DNA of 64,000 nt from Candidatus Zixiibacteriota bacterium (GTDB lineage: Bacteria > Zixibacteria > MSB-5A5 > JAABVY01), in assembly GCA_011056555.1 (NCBI GenBank), contig DSEQ01000033.1:124001-188000 (forward strand). The letters run 5' to 3'. Made by a program: the position numbers and the translations under genes. The notes under the pieces were generated by a model. It was not told where the DNA came from. It saw only the letters and a list, made by a program, of their open reading frames with translations, and did no database searches. How positions within the stretch are numbered: the first letter of the stretch is position 1; every line of letters starts with the position of its first letter. Positions 36,107-45,500 of this stretch are shown one piece after another.

Positions 36107-37531
36107 ATGATGCAGAAACAAGAGCAACAACATACGCAAGACTATTCAGATAAATGGATATATTTCGGGGTGGCCGCGCTGGCGGCCTTTATGGGTACGC
36201 TCGATTCCTCGATTGTAAATGTCGCCCTGCCCACGCTCTCGAAAGAATTCAACGCTGATGTGGATGTGGTCTCATGGGTGGCTTTATCGTATATCCTGAC
36301 CATGGCGGCTCTGCTCCTGGTAGGCGGCAAGCTTCTCGATGTATGGGGTGAGCGCAGACAGTTCGTGATCGGTTTCACGCTTTTCACCATCGGCTCCGGC
36401 CTCTGCGCATTCTCAGTTTCAATATACATGCTGATCTTCTCACGTGCTTTTCAGGCGCTGGGAGGGGCGGTGCTGATGAGCTCGAATCAGGGACTGATCG
36501 CCAGGGGTTTCCCGCCCCATCAGCGCGGCCGTATACTGGGCATAGTCGGCACGGTTGTTTCGGTAGGGCTGGCCTCAGGGCCGGTGCTGGGAGGCTTCCT
36601 GATCGAACACCTGGGATGGCGCTCGATCTTCTGGATCAACCTTCCGATCGGAGCTATCGCTATTATGTATTCCATGAGGAACCTGGCGAATAATCCCTCT
36701 GCTACAAAAGAGTACAAATTCGATTGGCGCGGATCGATCTTTATGATAGTGGGCCTGGGGGCGTTCTTTCTGGGAGTGAACCTCTGGACTGATTATGGCT
36801 GGCGGAGCCCGATGGTTTTCGGCCCGGTGCTTGGTTCACTGGTAATTATGGGAATATTTATTCATAACGAACTGAGGGTCCCCAATCCGATTCTTAACCT
36901 GACACTGCTCAGAATTCGCTACTTCAGCCTATCTAGCCTGTGTGCGTTCCTGGCTTTTGTGGGACTGATGTCGAATACAATACTGATGCCGTTTTATCTG
37001 CAGAATGTGCAGGGGTTTTCGCCCCAGATTCTGGGACTTTTTATGATGACTGTTCCGCTTTCGATGCTTCTGATAGCTCCCTTTGCCGGCTGGATTTCAG
37101 ATAAAATCGGCACCCGTATACCGGCCACGATAGCGCTGGGAATACTTGCCGTCGGTCTCTACATGCTCTCATCCCTGGACCGGAGCGCATCCCATTTCGA
37201 AATAGTCTGGCACCTGTTTATAGTAGGCTTCGGCATGGGCATGTTTGGTTCACCCAATACCAATGCAATACTCTCGGCAGTTCCGCGATCATATGTGGGT
37301 GTCGCCTCGGGTTTTAATGCCCTGATGCGGACTTCCGGAATCACCTTCGGAATAGCGATTTCAGTTATAATGTTCACTTTCTTCCGCGATACATATAGCG
37401 AGGGCAAGGCTCTTTCGGAGGCTGCGCAATTCATGGCAGGCATAAGTCCAGCTTTCAAAGTTGCCAGTCTCATAATCCTGGTTGCACTAATCCTCAGTGT
37501 TTTCAGGGGTAAAAAGCCGAATCATGAATGA
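36107..37531 (+). CDS. MFS drug exporter, DHA2 (EmrB/QacA) family, 14 membrane helices
   Basis: 474 aa. ALAAFMGTLDSSIVNVALPT is the standard first helix of the DHA2 drug:proton antiporters (LDxT/SIVNVALP), with WVALSYILTMAALLLVGGKL in helix 2, the (G)xLxDxxGRR-type loop LLDVWGERRQFVIG, and motif C (GPVLGGFLIEHLGWRSIFWI). About 14 hydrophobic segments are visible. No adjacent EmrA-type adaptor or regulator, so the substrate is unknown. The start at ATG 36107 follows ATACGGAG. No promoter was identified. Confidence 0.88.
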   Translation: MMQKQEQQHTQDYSDKWIYFGVAALAAFMGTLDSSIVNVALPTLSKEFNADVDVVSWVALSYILTMAALLLVGGKLLDVWGERRQFVIGFTLFTIGSGLCAFSVSIYMLIFSRAFQALGGAVLMSSNQGLIARGFPPHQRGRILGIVGTVVSVGLASGPVLGGFLIEHLGWRSIFWINLPIGAIAIMYSMRNLANNPSATKEYKFDWRGSIFMIVGLGAFFLGVNLWTDYGWRSPMVFGPVLGSLVIMGIFIHNELRVPNPILNLTLLRIRYFSLSSLCAFLAFVGLMSNTILMPFYLQNVQGFSPQILGLFMMTVPLSMLLIAPFAGWISDKIGTRIPATIALGILAVGLYMLSSLDRSASHFEIVWHLFIVGFGMGMFGSPNTNAILSAVPRSYVGVASGFNALMRTSGITFGIAISVIMFTFFRDTYSEGKALSEAAQFMAGISPAFKVASLIILVALILSVFRGKKPNHE

Positions 37532-37550
37532 TCCGCAAAATGCATTTATC

Positions 37551-37586
37551 TTGACACTAACATCTGCCGGGTTTAGATTCAAATGA
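37551..37586 (+). promoter_or_regulatory. Leaderless-type promoter of the histidine kinase gene
   Basis: TTGACA (37551-37556), 17-base spacer, TAGATT (37574-37579). Two in-frame ATG codons follow at 37583 and 37586; the second is at the expected start site. Confidence 0.7.
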
Positions 37587-39643
37587 TGCAGAAATTCGAC
37601 CAAAAGAAAAAATCAGCAGTACGGTTCACCAGGATCAAGCCAAAATTCCTGATATTAACTGCATTCGTGCTGGCACTGATCTTTCTGGCTATAATAGTGG
37701 TCGGCATTCGCGAAAACCAGCATAACATGCTGCGCATGCTCAACCGCGAGGGCAGCGCATTGATAGAGGCGGTCTTTATAGCCTCGCAGAATACGATTCG
37801 CGCCACAGATCTTGTCGATGACCTGGTGACCGACAACATTGTCGATGCCGCATCCTTGATTGATTTCGACCATGCCCAGGGCAATTTGACACCCGAGCGT
37901 CTGAACAATATCTGCCAGCTTCTGGGTTTCAACCGTGTCGATATTCTGGACAGCTCCGGGACTATTGAACTCTCCAATTATGTTGGAGCGATAGGCGAGG
38001 CATATGATGAGGAGATCAGGCAGCGCCTGCCGCTTTCGGCCATCATTCAGGGCAAGGCCGGGGTGGGGCAGTTTGTTTTGTCAGGCACCGAAATTTCCGA
38101 GGCCGATCAGCTTGTGGCGGCTGTTTCAAGCGAAACCAGGCCGGGGGCGATTGTGGTCTTCATGAATTATCAGAGGCTGGATTTTTTCAACCGCCGTATC
38201 GGGATCGGGTATATGATCCAAAATATTGGAAACCAGCCGGCAATAGACTATATCTTCATCCAGGGAGCCGAAGGTGTGATGATGTCCTCCCGGAAGCTCG
38301 AGCCCGTGCTGGCCATGAGCAGTGACACTTTCCTTCAGGAAGTATTTGAAAATGAAGTCGAACTGAGCAGGAGGCTTATTTTCGAGGGAGAGGAGGTTCT
38401 GGAAGTCGCCAGGAGATTCGAGACGCTCGATCTTCCCCCGGGCGTACTTAGAGTGGGGCTGTCACTTACGGGGTATAATCAGGTAGCCAGGAATTTTAAA
38501 ACCCAGATGGCGATATTGGGCGGGATCCTGTTCCTGCTGACATTTCTTGTGGTGACGATCGTTATGGTTAACCAGAGTTACCGTTCAGTGGCGGTCGCAT
38601 ATGAACAATTTAAAAACATCACTTCCAACATCCTGGGCGGAATTGAGAGCGCAGTTGTGGCCGTAGATTCGGAAAACAGGATCATACTGGTAAATCCCAA
38701 AACCGAGAGAATATTTGGATTGAAAGGGGCCGATATAATCGGCAAAGACTATGATAGTATCTTCCCGGACGACAATTTCATGATAAAAGAACTGGGCGGT
38801 GAATTGGAGGAAGCGGTTATCCGCGAGATCAGCTTCACAAATCAGAAAGGCCGGCAGCGCACATTTTTGGCCACATCCTCGCAGCTTGTGGGAAGAGATG
38901 AAGAATTTCAGGGCGCGGTCGGGATAGCCTATGATATTACCGAAAGGAAACGCCTGGAATCGCAGGCCAAACAGGCTGAACGGCTCTCCGAATTGGGCAC
39001 GCTGGCAGCGGGTGTGGCGCATGAAATCAGAAATCCGTTGAATGCGATAGCGATAGCCTCGCAGAGGCTGAAATCGGAATTCGAAGTCGCCGATGACAAG
39101 GAGGGTTTCAATAATCTCGCCACAACCATAAAGACCGAGATAGAACGGCTGAATGCCATCATTGCCGAATTCCTGGCGCTGGCCAGATCAGGACATCTTA
39201 ATAAGGAGAAGGTCAATCTCAGGGACTTCATAGAGGATTCTATTGCCCTGCTGCATAGCGAGGCGGCTGAACAGAATATCAGGATCGAGAGGGAGCTGGA
39301 TGGTGATATCCGGGTCGAGATCGATCCGGCGGAAATGAAAAAAGTCATAGTAAATCTGATCAGAAACTCGATGGAGGCCATTGGCGGTGACGGCAGGATT
39401 GTAATAAGAAGCGAAACTGAAAATGAAAATGTGAAAATAAGTATAGAGGATACAGGCAGGGGAATCGACCCGGACAAAATCAATGAGATCTTCACCCCTT
39501 ATTTCACGACCAAGGAGCATGGCACAGGCCTGGGACTTTCGATCTCCCACAGGATAGTGGCCGATCATAATGGTAATCTGAGCGCCGAAAATATTGAGCC
39601 TGAGGGCGCACGCTTTATCATAGAACTGCCTTTATCCGTATAA
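37586..39643 (+). CDS. Membrane-bound sensor histidine kinase with PAS domain
   Basis: 685 aa from ATG 37586 (37583 is also in frame). Short cytoplasmic start, first membrane helix (~FLILTAFVLALIFLAIIVVG), a ~250-residue extracytoplasmic sensor region of unnamed type, second helix (~AILGGILFLLTFLVVTIVMV), a PAS domain (GIESAVVAVDSENRIILVNP, FGLKGADIIGKDYDSIFP), then the HisKA dimerisation helix with the phospho-His479 (GVAHEIRNPLNAIA) and an HATPase domain (VIVNLIRNSMEAIGG, DTGRGIDP, GTGLGLSISHRI). It resembles NtrB-like kinases. The cognate regulator is not adjacent; the sigma-54 activator at the window start is one candidate partner. Confidence 0.9.
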   Translation: MQKFDQKKKSAVRFTRIKPKFLILTAFVLALIFLAIIVVGIRENQHNMLRMLNREGSALIEAVFIASQNTIRATDLVDDLVTDNIVDAASLIDFDHAQGNLTPERLNNICQLLGFNRVDILDSSGTIELSNYVGAIGEAYDEEIRQRLPLSAIIQGKAGVGQFVLSGTEISEADQLVAAVSSETRPGAIVVFMNYQRLDFFNRRIGIGYMIQNIGNQPAIDYIFIQGAEGVMMSSRKLEPVLAMSSDTFLQEVFENEVELSRRLIFEGEEVLEVARRFETLDLPPGVLRVGLSLTGYNQVARNFKTQMAILGGILFLLTFLVVTIVMVNQSYRSVAVAYEQFKNITSNILGGIESAVVAVDSENRIILVNPKTERIFGLKGADIIGKDYDSIFPDDNFMIKELGGELEEAVIREISFTNQKGRQRTFLATSSQLVGRDEEFQGAVGIAYDITERKRLESQAKQAERLSELGTLAAGVAHEIRNPLNAIAIASQRLKSEFEVADDKEGFNNLATTIKTEIERLNAIIAEFLALARSGHLNKEKVNLRDFIEDSIALLHSEAAEQNIRIERELDGDIRVEIDPAEMKKVIVNLIRNSMEAIGGDGRIVIRSETENENVKISIEDTGRGIDPDKINEIFTPYFTTKEHGTGLGLSISHRIVADHNGNLSAENIEPEGARFIIELPLSV

Positions 39644-39691
39644 ATATAATGGCTTTTCCGGTTAATTCATGTAGTTGTCCAGGAGGTTCAG

Positions 39692-40489
39692 ATGCGAGTC
39701 GGGTATGTTCAGACAAAACCAGAGTTCGGTAAGAAAAAGGAAAATATAGACAACGCTGTCGCGCTCATTGAGCAGGTTGATGCAGATCTCCTGGTCCTTC
39801 CCGAGCTCTTTTCGACCGGGTATTTTTTCCCGTCACGGGAAGAGCTGGTAAAATACACGGAAGAAATTCCGGAGGGCAGGACCACGAAGTTATTCATCTC
39901 CCTGGCCAGGCAGAAAAAATGTGCCTTCGTTATCGGGATTGCCGAGAAGAAAGACGGTCGCTGTTTCAATTCGTCGGTTTACATCACGCCGGCCGGGGAT
40001 GTGCATCTTTATCGCAAGGTCCATCTATTTTACAAGGAGCAGTTTATTTTCAACCGCGGGAATCTTAAGTTCAAGGCTTTCCCGTTTTATGAATACAGGC
40101 TGGGTATGATGATCTGCTTCGATTATATATTTCCGGAAGCCTGCCGCGTGCTGGCTTTGCGGGGAGCCAATATTGTCTGCCACCCCTCCAATCTGGTACT
40201 TAATTACTGTCAGATAACAATGCCCATCCGTTCGATAGAAAACCGCATCTTCACAGTAACCGCAAATCGCGTCGGTTCAGATACGGTCGGAGATGAGACC
40301 CTTAAATTTACCGGAATGAGCCAGATCACTGACGTTGACGGTAACGTCCTGGTGCGAGCCGGAAAACACAAACCCGCCGTGGCGGTCAAAGATATTGACC
40401 TGCGCAAGAGCCTGGAGAAGATGCCCACCGAGTTCAACGATCTCATCAAAGACAGGCGTCCGGACTTCTACGAGGAATTGCTGCGCTGA
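39692..40489 (+). CDS. Carbon-nitrogen hydrolase (nitrilase superfamily)
   Basis: 265 aa. The catalytic triad is in place: Glu in LLVLPELFSTGYFF, Lys in YRKVHLFYKEQF, Cys in MMICFDYIFPEACRVLAL. Related to omega-amidase/N-carbamoylputrescine-type amidohydrolases. The ribosome site CCAGGAGG precedes the ATG. Substrate is not deducible; the tandem response regulators that follow have no obvious link. Confidence 0.88.
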   Translation: MRVGYVQTKPEFGKKKENIDNAVALIEQVDADLLVLPELFSTGYFFPSREELVKYTEEIPEGRTTKLFISLARQKKCAFVIGIAEKKDGRCFNSSVYITPAGDVHLYRKVHLFYKEQFIFNRGNLKFKAFPFYEYRLGMMICFDYIFPEACRVLALRGANIVCHPSNLVLNYCQITMPIRSIENRIFTVTANRVGSDTVGDETLKFTGMSQITDVDGNVLVRAGKHKPAVAVKDIDLRKSLEKMPTEFNDLIKDRRPDFYEELLR

Positions 40490-40579
40490 TTAATTCTCCC
40501 GGCAGCATTCTTTTTTGTCCACATCGCTACATTTTGAAGCTGGTTTTCCGATAGAAACAGTGAGAGGATGTAGTGTTTT

Positions 40580-40954
40580 ATGGATAGAGAGATAAAGATA
40601 TTATCGATTGACGACGAGCCGGAAGTGCTGGATTCCCTGTCTGAGCTCCTGGATGCCGCAGGGTTTGATGTCAGATCATCCAATGATGCCGAACGGGCGC
40701 TTGAAATCGCGAGCGAGTTCAAGCCCGATGCAATTGTATTGGACATAATTATGCCCCAGATGGATGGCTATCAATTCTGCAAATTGCTGCGAAAGAATCC
40801 CGAGACGGCCGATATTCCCGTAATTTTTCTGACAGGTGTCGATCCTCAGGATGACTCGGGGAAGGCTTTTGAGGCCGGCGGTCAGCTTTTTGTAAAGAAA
40901 CCGTTCCGGATCGAAGAGCTGGTCGAAGTGATCAAAATTGCTGCCTCAGATTAG
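40580..40954 (+). CDS. Single-domain response regulator
   Basis: 124 aa, receiver domain only. ILSIDDEPEVLDSL (acidic pair), phosphorylation Asp in AIVLDIIMPQMDGYQFC, Thr in VIFLTGVD, Lys in LFVKKPF. No output domain. It is closely similar to the next gene (shared QDDSGKAFEAGGQLFVKKPF-like block), so the two are probably a tandem duplication. Ribosome site GAGAGG lies a little far upstream. Confidence 0.9.
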   Translation: MDREIKILSIDDEPEVLDSLSELLDAAGFDVRSSNDAERALEIASEFKPDAIVLDIIMPQMDGYQFCKLLRKNPETADIPVIFLTGVDPQDDSGKAFEAGGQLFVKKPFRIEELVEVIKIAASD

Positions 40955-41007
40955 GATACCTGAAGTTGCGTTAAAGCGGGCTCTGCAAAAGGCCGATAAT
41001 ATCAGTG

Positions 41008-41424
41008 ATGAGTACAAAAATACCCATTCCCAAGCAGAAGGTCAAACCGGCCAAAATACTGGTTATCGATGACGAGCCGGAAATCACCGAGGTCATCGAA
41101 GCGTTCCTGAAATCCTCTGGCTACGAAGTGGTTACGGAGAATACTGCAATCGTGGCTGTGGAACGGGTGCTGGATTATAAGCCGGACCTGATACTTCTCG
41201 ATATTATGATGGCAGGTATGGATGGGTACCAGATCTGCGAGGAACTGAAAAAAAGGCCGGATACCAGAAACATCCCGGTCCTGTTCCTGACCGGAAAAGA
41301 TTCCCGTGAAGATTCAGGGAAATCCTTCAAGGTGGGCGGAGATATGTTCATCAAAAAACCTTTCTCCGGCGATCGCCTGCTCGAAATCATCAATGTCGTC
41401 CTCGTTTCCATCGGAAAACGCTGA
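41008..41424 (+). CDS. Single-domain response regulator (tandem paralogue)
   Basis: 138 aa. A short basic N-terminal extension (KIPIPKQKVKPAK), then a receiver domain: ILVIDDEPEITEVIEAFLK, Asp in LILLDIMMAGMDGYQICEEL, VLFLTGKD, MFIKKPF. Lacks an output domain. ATG 41008 is preferred over the adjoining GTG (41005). A TAATAT lies 5 bases before the ATG, but no -35 is obvious. Confidence 0.88.
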   Translation: MSTKIPIPKQKVKPAKILVIDDEPEITEVIEAFLKSSGYEVVTENTAIVAVERVLDYKPDLILLDIMMAGMDGYQICEELKKRPDTRNIPVLFLTGKDSREDSGKSFKVGGDMFIKKPFSGDRLLEIINVVLVSIGKR

Positions 41425-41454
41425 CCCATAATATTTCCAGCCCGCATTTTTTTA

Positions 41455-41489
41455 TTGACATTTATGGTGCAATGCACTAAAATACAATA
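41455..41489 (+). promoter_or_regulatory. Leaderless-type promoter of the phaR-like gene
   Basis: TTGACA (41455-41460), 17-base spacer, TAAAAT (41478-41483). The ATG at 41489 is 5 bases downstream, at the expected start site. No ribosome-binding site. Confidence 0.75.
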
Positions 41490-42055
41490 TGTATCTGATT
41501 AAGCGGTATTCAAACCGGCGCTTATATGATCCCCAGGCCAATTGCTCGATTACGCTCGAGGATCTGGTTGAGATTATCAGAAGGGGCAATCGGGTCAAGG
41601 TGGTCGATTCCAAAAGCGGACGCGATATCACCTCGCGGGTGCTGGGGCAGGCATTGTTATCGGATATGAAGCGCTGGAAGGATACCGAGTCAAAATCCGA
41701 GATAATCAAACTTATCATAGCGGAAGGAGAAGGCGCTGTGGATATTTTAAAGAAAACTTACCTGTTTGGTCTGGGGGCGTTCGAGATGACCCGGGAGAAG
41801 GCCGAGAATCTGATCGATGAGATGGTCAAGAAGGGAGAGGTCAAAAAAGGCGAACGTGCCGATGCGGTCATCGAGCTGATGGACAAAGTGGATGAGAATG
41901 TCAAGACCTTCAGGGACAAGGTTTCGGCCGAGGTCGAGGACAAGATGAGCAGGATGCGGGTGGCAAGAAAGACCGACCTGGAAGCTCTGGAGAAAAAAGT
42001 TGACAGCCTGATCGAAACAGTCTCCAAGCTGGAGGAGAAACTGGGCGAGAAGTAA
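41489..42055 (+). CDS. phaR: PhaR-type polyhydroxyalkanoate regulator with phasin-like C-terminus
   Basis: 188 aa. Residues 1-~60 match the PHA-accumulation regulator DNA-binding domain: MYLIKRYSNRRLYDPQANC, then ITLEDLVEIIRRGNRVKVVD and KSGRDITSRVLGQALL. The rest is long helix of phasin/granule-associated character (TYLFGLGAFEMTREKAENLI, ending in a coiled coil ALEKKVDSLIETVSKLEEKL). PhaR proteins repress phasin genes and bind granules; here DNA binding and granule binding may be combined in one chain. No PHA synthase gene is in the window. The promoter and start site coincide (leaderless). Confidence 0.82.
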   Translation: MYLIKRYSNRRLYDPQANCSITLEDLVEIIRRGNRVKVVDSKSGRDITSRVLGQALLSDMKRWKDTESKSEIIKLIIAEGEGAVDILKKTYLFGLGAFEMTREKAENLIDEMVKKGEVKKGERADAVIELMDKVDENVKTFRDKVSAEVEDKMSRMRVARKTDLEALEKKVDSLIETVSKLEEKLGEK

Positions 42056-42195
42056 ATAGCGCATATCTGTCAGAACTCTGCACAGATTTTAACCGGATGT
42101 GCACATATCATCATGATAAAGGTCTAAATCGCCTCCGATCAGACTCCGTCCGGATAGCTCTAACTCGTTAGAATATATTAAGTTATGTGCTTTCA

Positions 42196-42224
42196 GGCCG
42201 GAAACCCCGGGTTTTGGCCCTTTT
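42196..42224 (+). terminator. Probable terminator of the phaR-like gene
   Basis: GGCC...AAACC pairs with GGTTT...GGCC (42196-42219) with a small internal loop, then CTTTTC. Confidence 0.4.
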
Positions 42225-42306
42225 CTTGCAATGTTTAACTTGCGAAAACACGTATATATTGGGAACTCCCGGAGGTTTTTGGGTTTTAATCAGTAACTAA
42301 AACTTC

Positions 42307-42335
42307 TTGACAATTGGGGAGTTATCCAATAAATT
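42307..42335 (+). promoter_or_regulatory. Sigma-70-type promoter of the surface-protein cluster
   Basis: TTGACA (42307-42312), 17-base spacer, TAAATT (42330-42335). Leader of about 168 bases to the ATG at 42510. Confidence 0.65.
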
Positions 42336-42460
42336 CCCACTCGTAATTTGAAAGAGAGGAGTCGTATAGAGTAATCGTTAAAGGGTTCAGCTAATTTTGA
42401 ATTTTAGAAGGATTAGTAGCGAGTTTTGAAGTACCCCTTTGACGATCTATACGGCCGGCG

Positions 42461-42488
42461 GCCGGATAGCAGATTTCCGGTTTTTTTG
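42461..42488 (+). terminator. Terminator-like hairpin in the leader of the C25 protease
   Basis: CCGGA (42462-42466), 9-base loop, TCCGG (42476-42480), then seven T. It stands between promoter and start codon, so it might act as an attenuator. Confidence 0.45.
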
Positions 42489-42509
42489 TGCCCTTTTTTT
42501 TCAAGGCGA

Positions 42510-45500
42510 ATGATAAAAGGAATTGCTAACCTCAGCACCATTATTTCCAGCCTTGCACTCATATTCATACTGAGCGCTGGAACTGTCTCCGCCTCCGGTG
42601 GAATTTATGGTGATATCGATATTCTCAGCCAGGGCGCCGACGAACTGGTCTTCAGATATACACCGGATGATACGGCCTGGTCTTATGACGGCGAGAGCGG
42701 GGGAAAGGTGCTGTATGTCCGGGGATGTGAAAATCTGTCGGCAGACCAGTCCGCTCCATTGCCGGTTAAAACAATAGTACTTGGCGCCCCCTTCGAGGCA
42801 CGATTGGAATATCAAATTGTTTCATCACTGTGGTCCGACCCGTTCTCGATTGAATACGCTGATCCCGGCAATAAAGGATTTTCGGCAGAACCGCTGGAAA
42901 TAAGACCCCCGGCCCGGATCCGCTCGCAAAACAGCCAGTCGCTGAACATATATCCGTTGATAATCGAAAATGGCAGGGGCAGGCTTCTGATTGAGATGAC
43001 CGTATCGGTGAAGTTCAATGCTCCTGCGGATGCATTTGATAAATCTTTCGGATTCTCCGATGAAGGAGCATTCGAGAACCTCCTGTCGGGCTTGCTATTG
43101 AATTATGAGCAGGCGCGCAGCTGGAGAGAGGCAGCCCGTCCTGAGAATATAGCGCTTCAAGCCAGAGAAAATATTTTCGACAAATATCAAAATTGGGTCA
43201 AGCTGGATTTTGGCCAGACTGGGATACAGAAAATCACATCCCAGGATTTAAGCTCGGCCGGAATTGATGTCGGCACGTTGGATCCGCGTCTGTTTCGCGT
43301 TTTCTGGGCGGGTGGGAAACCGTTGAATGTCGAGATCGGCGGGCCTTATCCACAGCTCAATGAAATTGCCATTCATGTCAAAGGCGAGGCTGACGCCAGT
43401 TTTGATCCGGAGGATTATATTGCTTTCTATCTTCCCTCAGCCAATTATTATTATTACGATACTGCCGCTGCCGAACTGAATTACACCCATAACCATTATA
43501 CTCCCTATGGAACGGTGTTTATGTCACTCGGCCCGGGCGGTGATTCCGATCCGCTTCGCATGGATACTGTAATAGTCACACCACGCAACTCGGGGCAGGG
43601 GGTCAGCGGTTTTACAGATAAAAGAAGATACGAACAGAATAATTTCCTTCTCGACATTAATGGTACAATATTTGATTATTATTCATGGTACTGGCGTGAG
43701 GGCAACAGCTTCGAGCAGTTCATAAACATCGAGGATCGGGAGCCTATAGAGCATCTCAACCGGCTGGACATACAGGTCGCCGGACGATCTCCTCATATAG
43801 AGATAAACGGCTTTGAACCGGATTCCTCTAATGTTGTTGACGGTCCTTATGTAACAAGGGGATCATTCTGGAGTTACCGTTTTGCGAGCGGATTGAATTC
43901 ACTTATGATAACCATCAATAACAATATCCGCGGCGATCATGTCCTGGACTTTTTGGAACTGGAATACAGGAGGCAACTGCGCTATCGTGGAGGAACCTTC
44001 ACATTCTACGGTCAGACAGATCCGGGCGTTTATCACTACAATGTAAATGCCATTACTGCTGACAGCACTTATGTCATTTGCGATGCGACAGATATTTTTA
44101 ACCAGAAACTACTGATACGCGCGGTCAAGGAAGCGTCTTCCAGGACGCTGACCTTTGAGTATGATCAGGCCGATCCGGGATTTCACCGATTCGCGCTGGC
44201 AGAGGAGGCCTCGCTGGGAAGTCCTGCAGATGTCCGACCGATGACCGTGGCTAATCTGATAGATCCCGGTCAAAGCTATGATCTGATTGTAATCGCTCCC
44301 GAGGAATTTCTGCCTTCCTTCGGCGCTTACGGGACATTGCGCGAAGCTGACGGCTACTCGGTTTATCTTGCTTCGGCGGAAGATGTTTATGCCCATTTTT
44401 CGGGCGGCATGTTCGACCCGGTGGCAATCAGGGACTTTCTCCATCACGCTTTCGAGCACTGGCCTGAGCCCTCACCCTCATTCGTGGTCCTGGGAGGAGA
44501 TGGAATCTACGATTATATGGGTTACACCGGCACCGCCAGACAGAATTTCATTCCGCCCTTTGTCGTAGAGGGCGATCTGACAGTTTCGGATGAAAATTAT
44601 ATATTGTTTGATAATGGCGGCTGGCTGGATTCCGATTCAAGCTATCCTGCCGACAGCGGGCCGGACATGATCGTCGGGAGATGGCCCGTCAGAAACGCCG
44701 CCGAAGTCACGAACTTTATCGCCAAATTGGCCCTCTACGAACAGGGGAGCAACCTGGGCAGCTGGCAGAACTCACTGACGTTTGTGGCCGACGACGAAAA
44801 CAAGCCGGGGGTATCATATAAGGAACCCGACCACACATATCAGGCCGAGAATCTTGCCAACCTTTATTCCCCTGACAGATTTGACAAAAACAAAATATAT
44901 CTGATAGAATATGAGCTCGATTCCAAAGGCGAGAAGCCCGGCGCGAAGCGTAAACTGATAGAGTCGATTAACGACGGCACGCTTCTGGTCAATTTTGTCG
45001 GGCATGGCAACCCTCGGCTCTGGACAGATGAGCGCATATTCAGAAATGAGGATATCCCCTCCCTGCATAACGAGGAGAAGCTGACAGTTGTGATGGCCGC
45101 CTCCTGCTCGATAGGTGAATTCGACAGTCCCTACGACGAAGGTATGGCGGAAATCTTCTTCCGTTATAATGACGGCGGCGCTATCGCCTCCGTGGCTACC
45201 ACACGGCTGGTTTACAGCGGGCCCAATGCTGATTTTAACTATAAACTTTTCGAGGTGCTCTTCTCGGATCAGGGCTTTTCCCTGGCTGAGGCGGTCTATG
45301 TGGCCAAATTCCTCAGGCAGCAGGCCTCCATGCCGAGCGAGAACGACAAGAAATTTATCATGTTCGGCGATCCGGTGATGAGACTGGCTGCGCCGCAATA
45401 CAGAATAGCATTTAACAGCGATGAGCTGGATTCTCTGGCGGCGCTGAACCTGATTACTGTGGAGGGGGAGGTTCAGGACCTGGACAGCAGCCTCCTGGCC

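Larger units (their letters stand above)
42056..42509 (+). promoter_or_regulatory. 454-base non-coding region with terminator, promoter and leader
   Basis: Holds a probable terminator of phaR, a strong promoter (42307-42335) and a ~168-base leader of the C25 protease that contains a terminator-like hairpin. I see no further gene; an in-frame extension of the protease (from 42426) lacks a start region with signal-peptide character. Confidence 0.6.

Noticed and set aside
42336-42509. Cyclic-di-GMP riboswitch in the leader
   Set aside because: None of the conserved GEMM junction sequence is present; only a terminator-like hairpin.
42426-42509. N-terminal extension of the C25 protease
   Set aside because: The 28 extra codons lie on the hairpin and T-tracts, break the signal peptide, and lack a start region.
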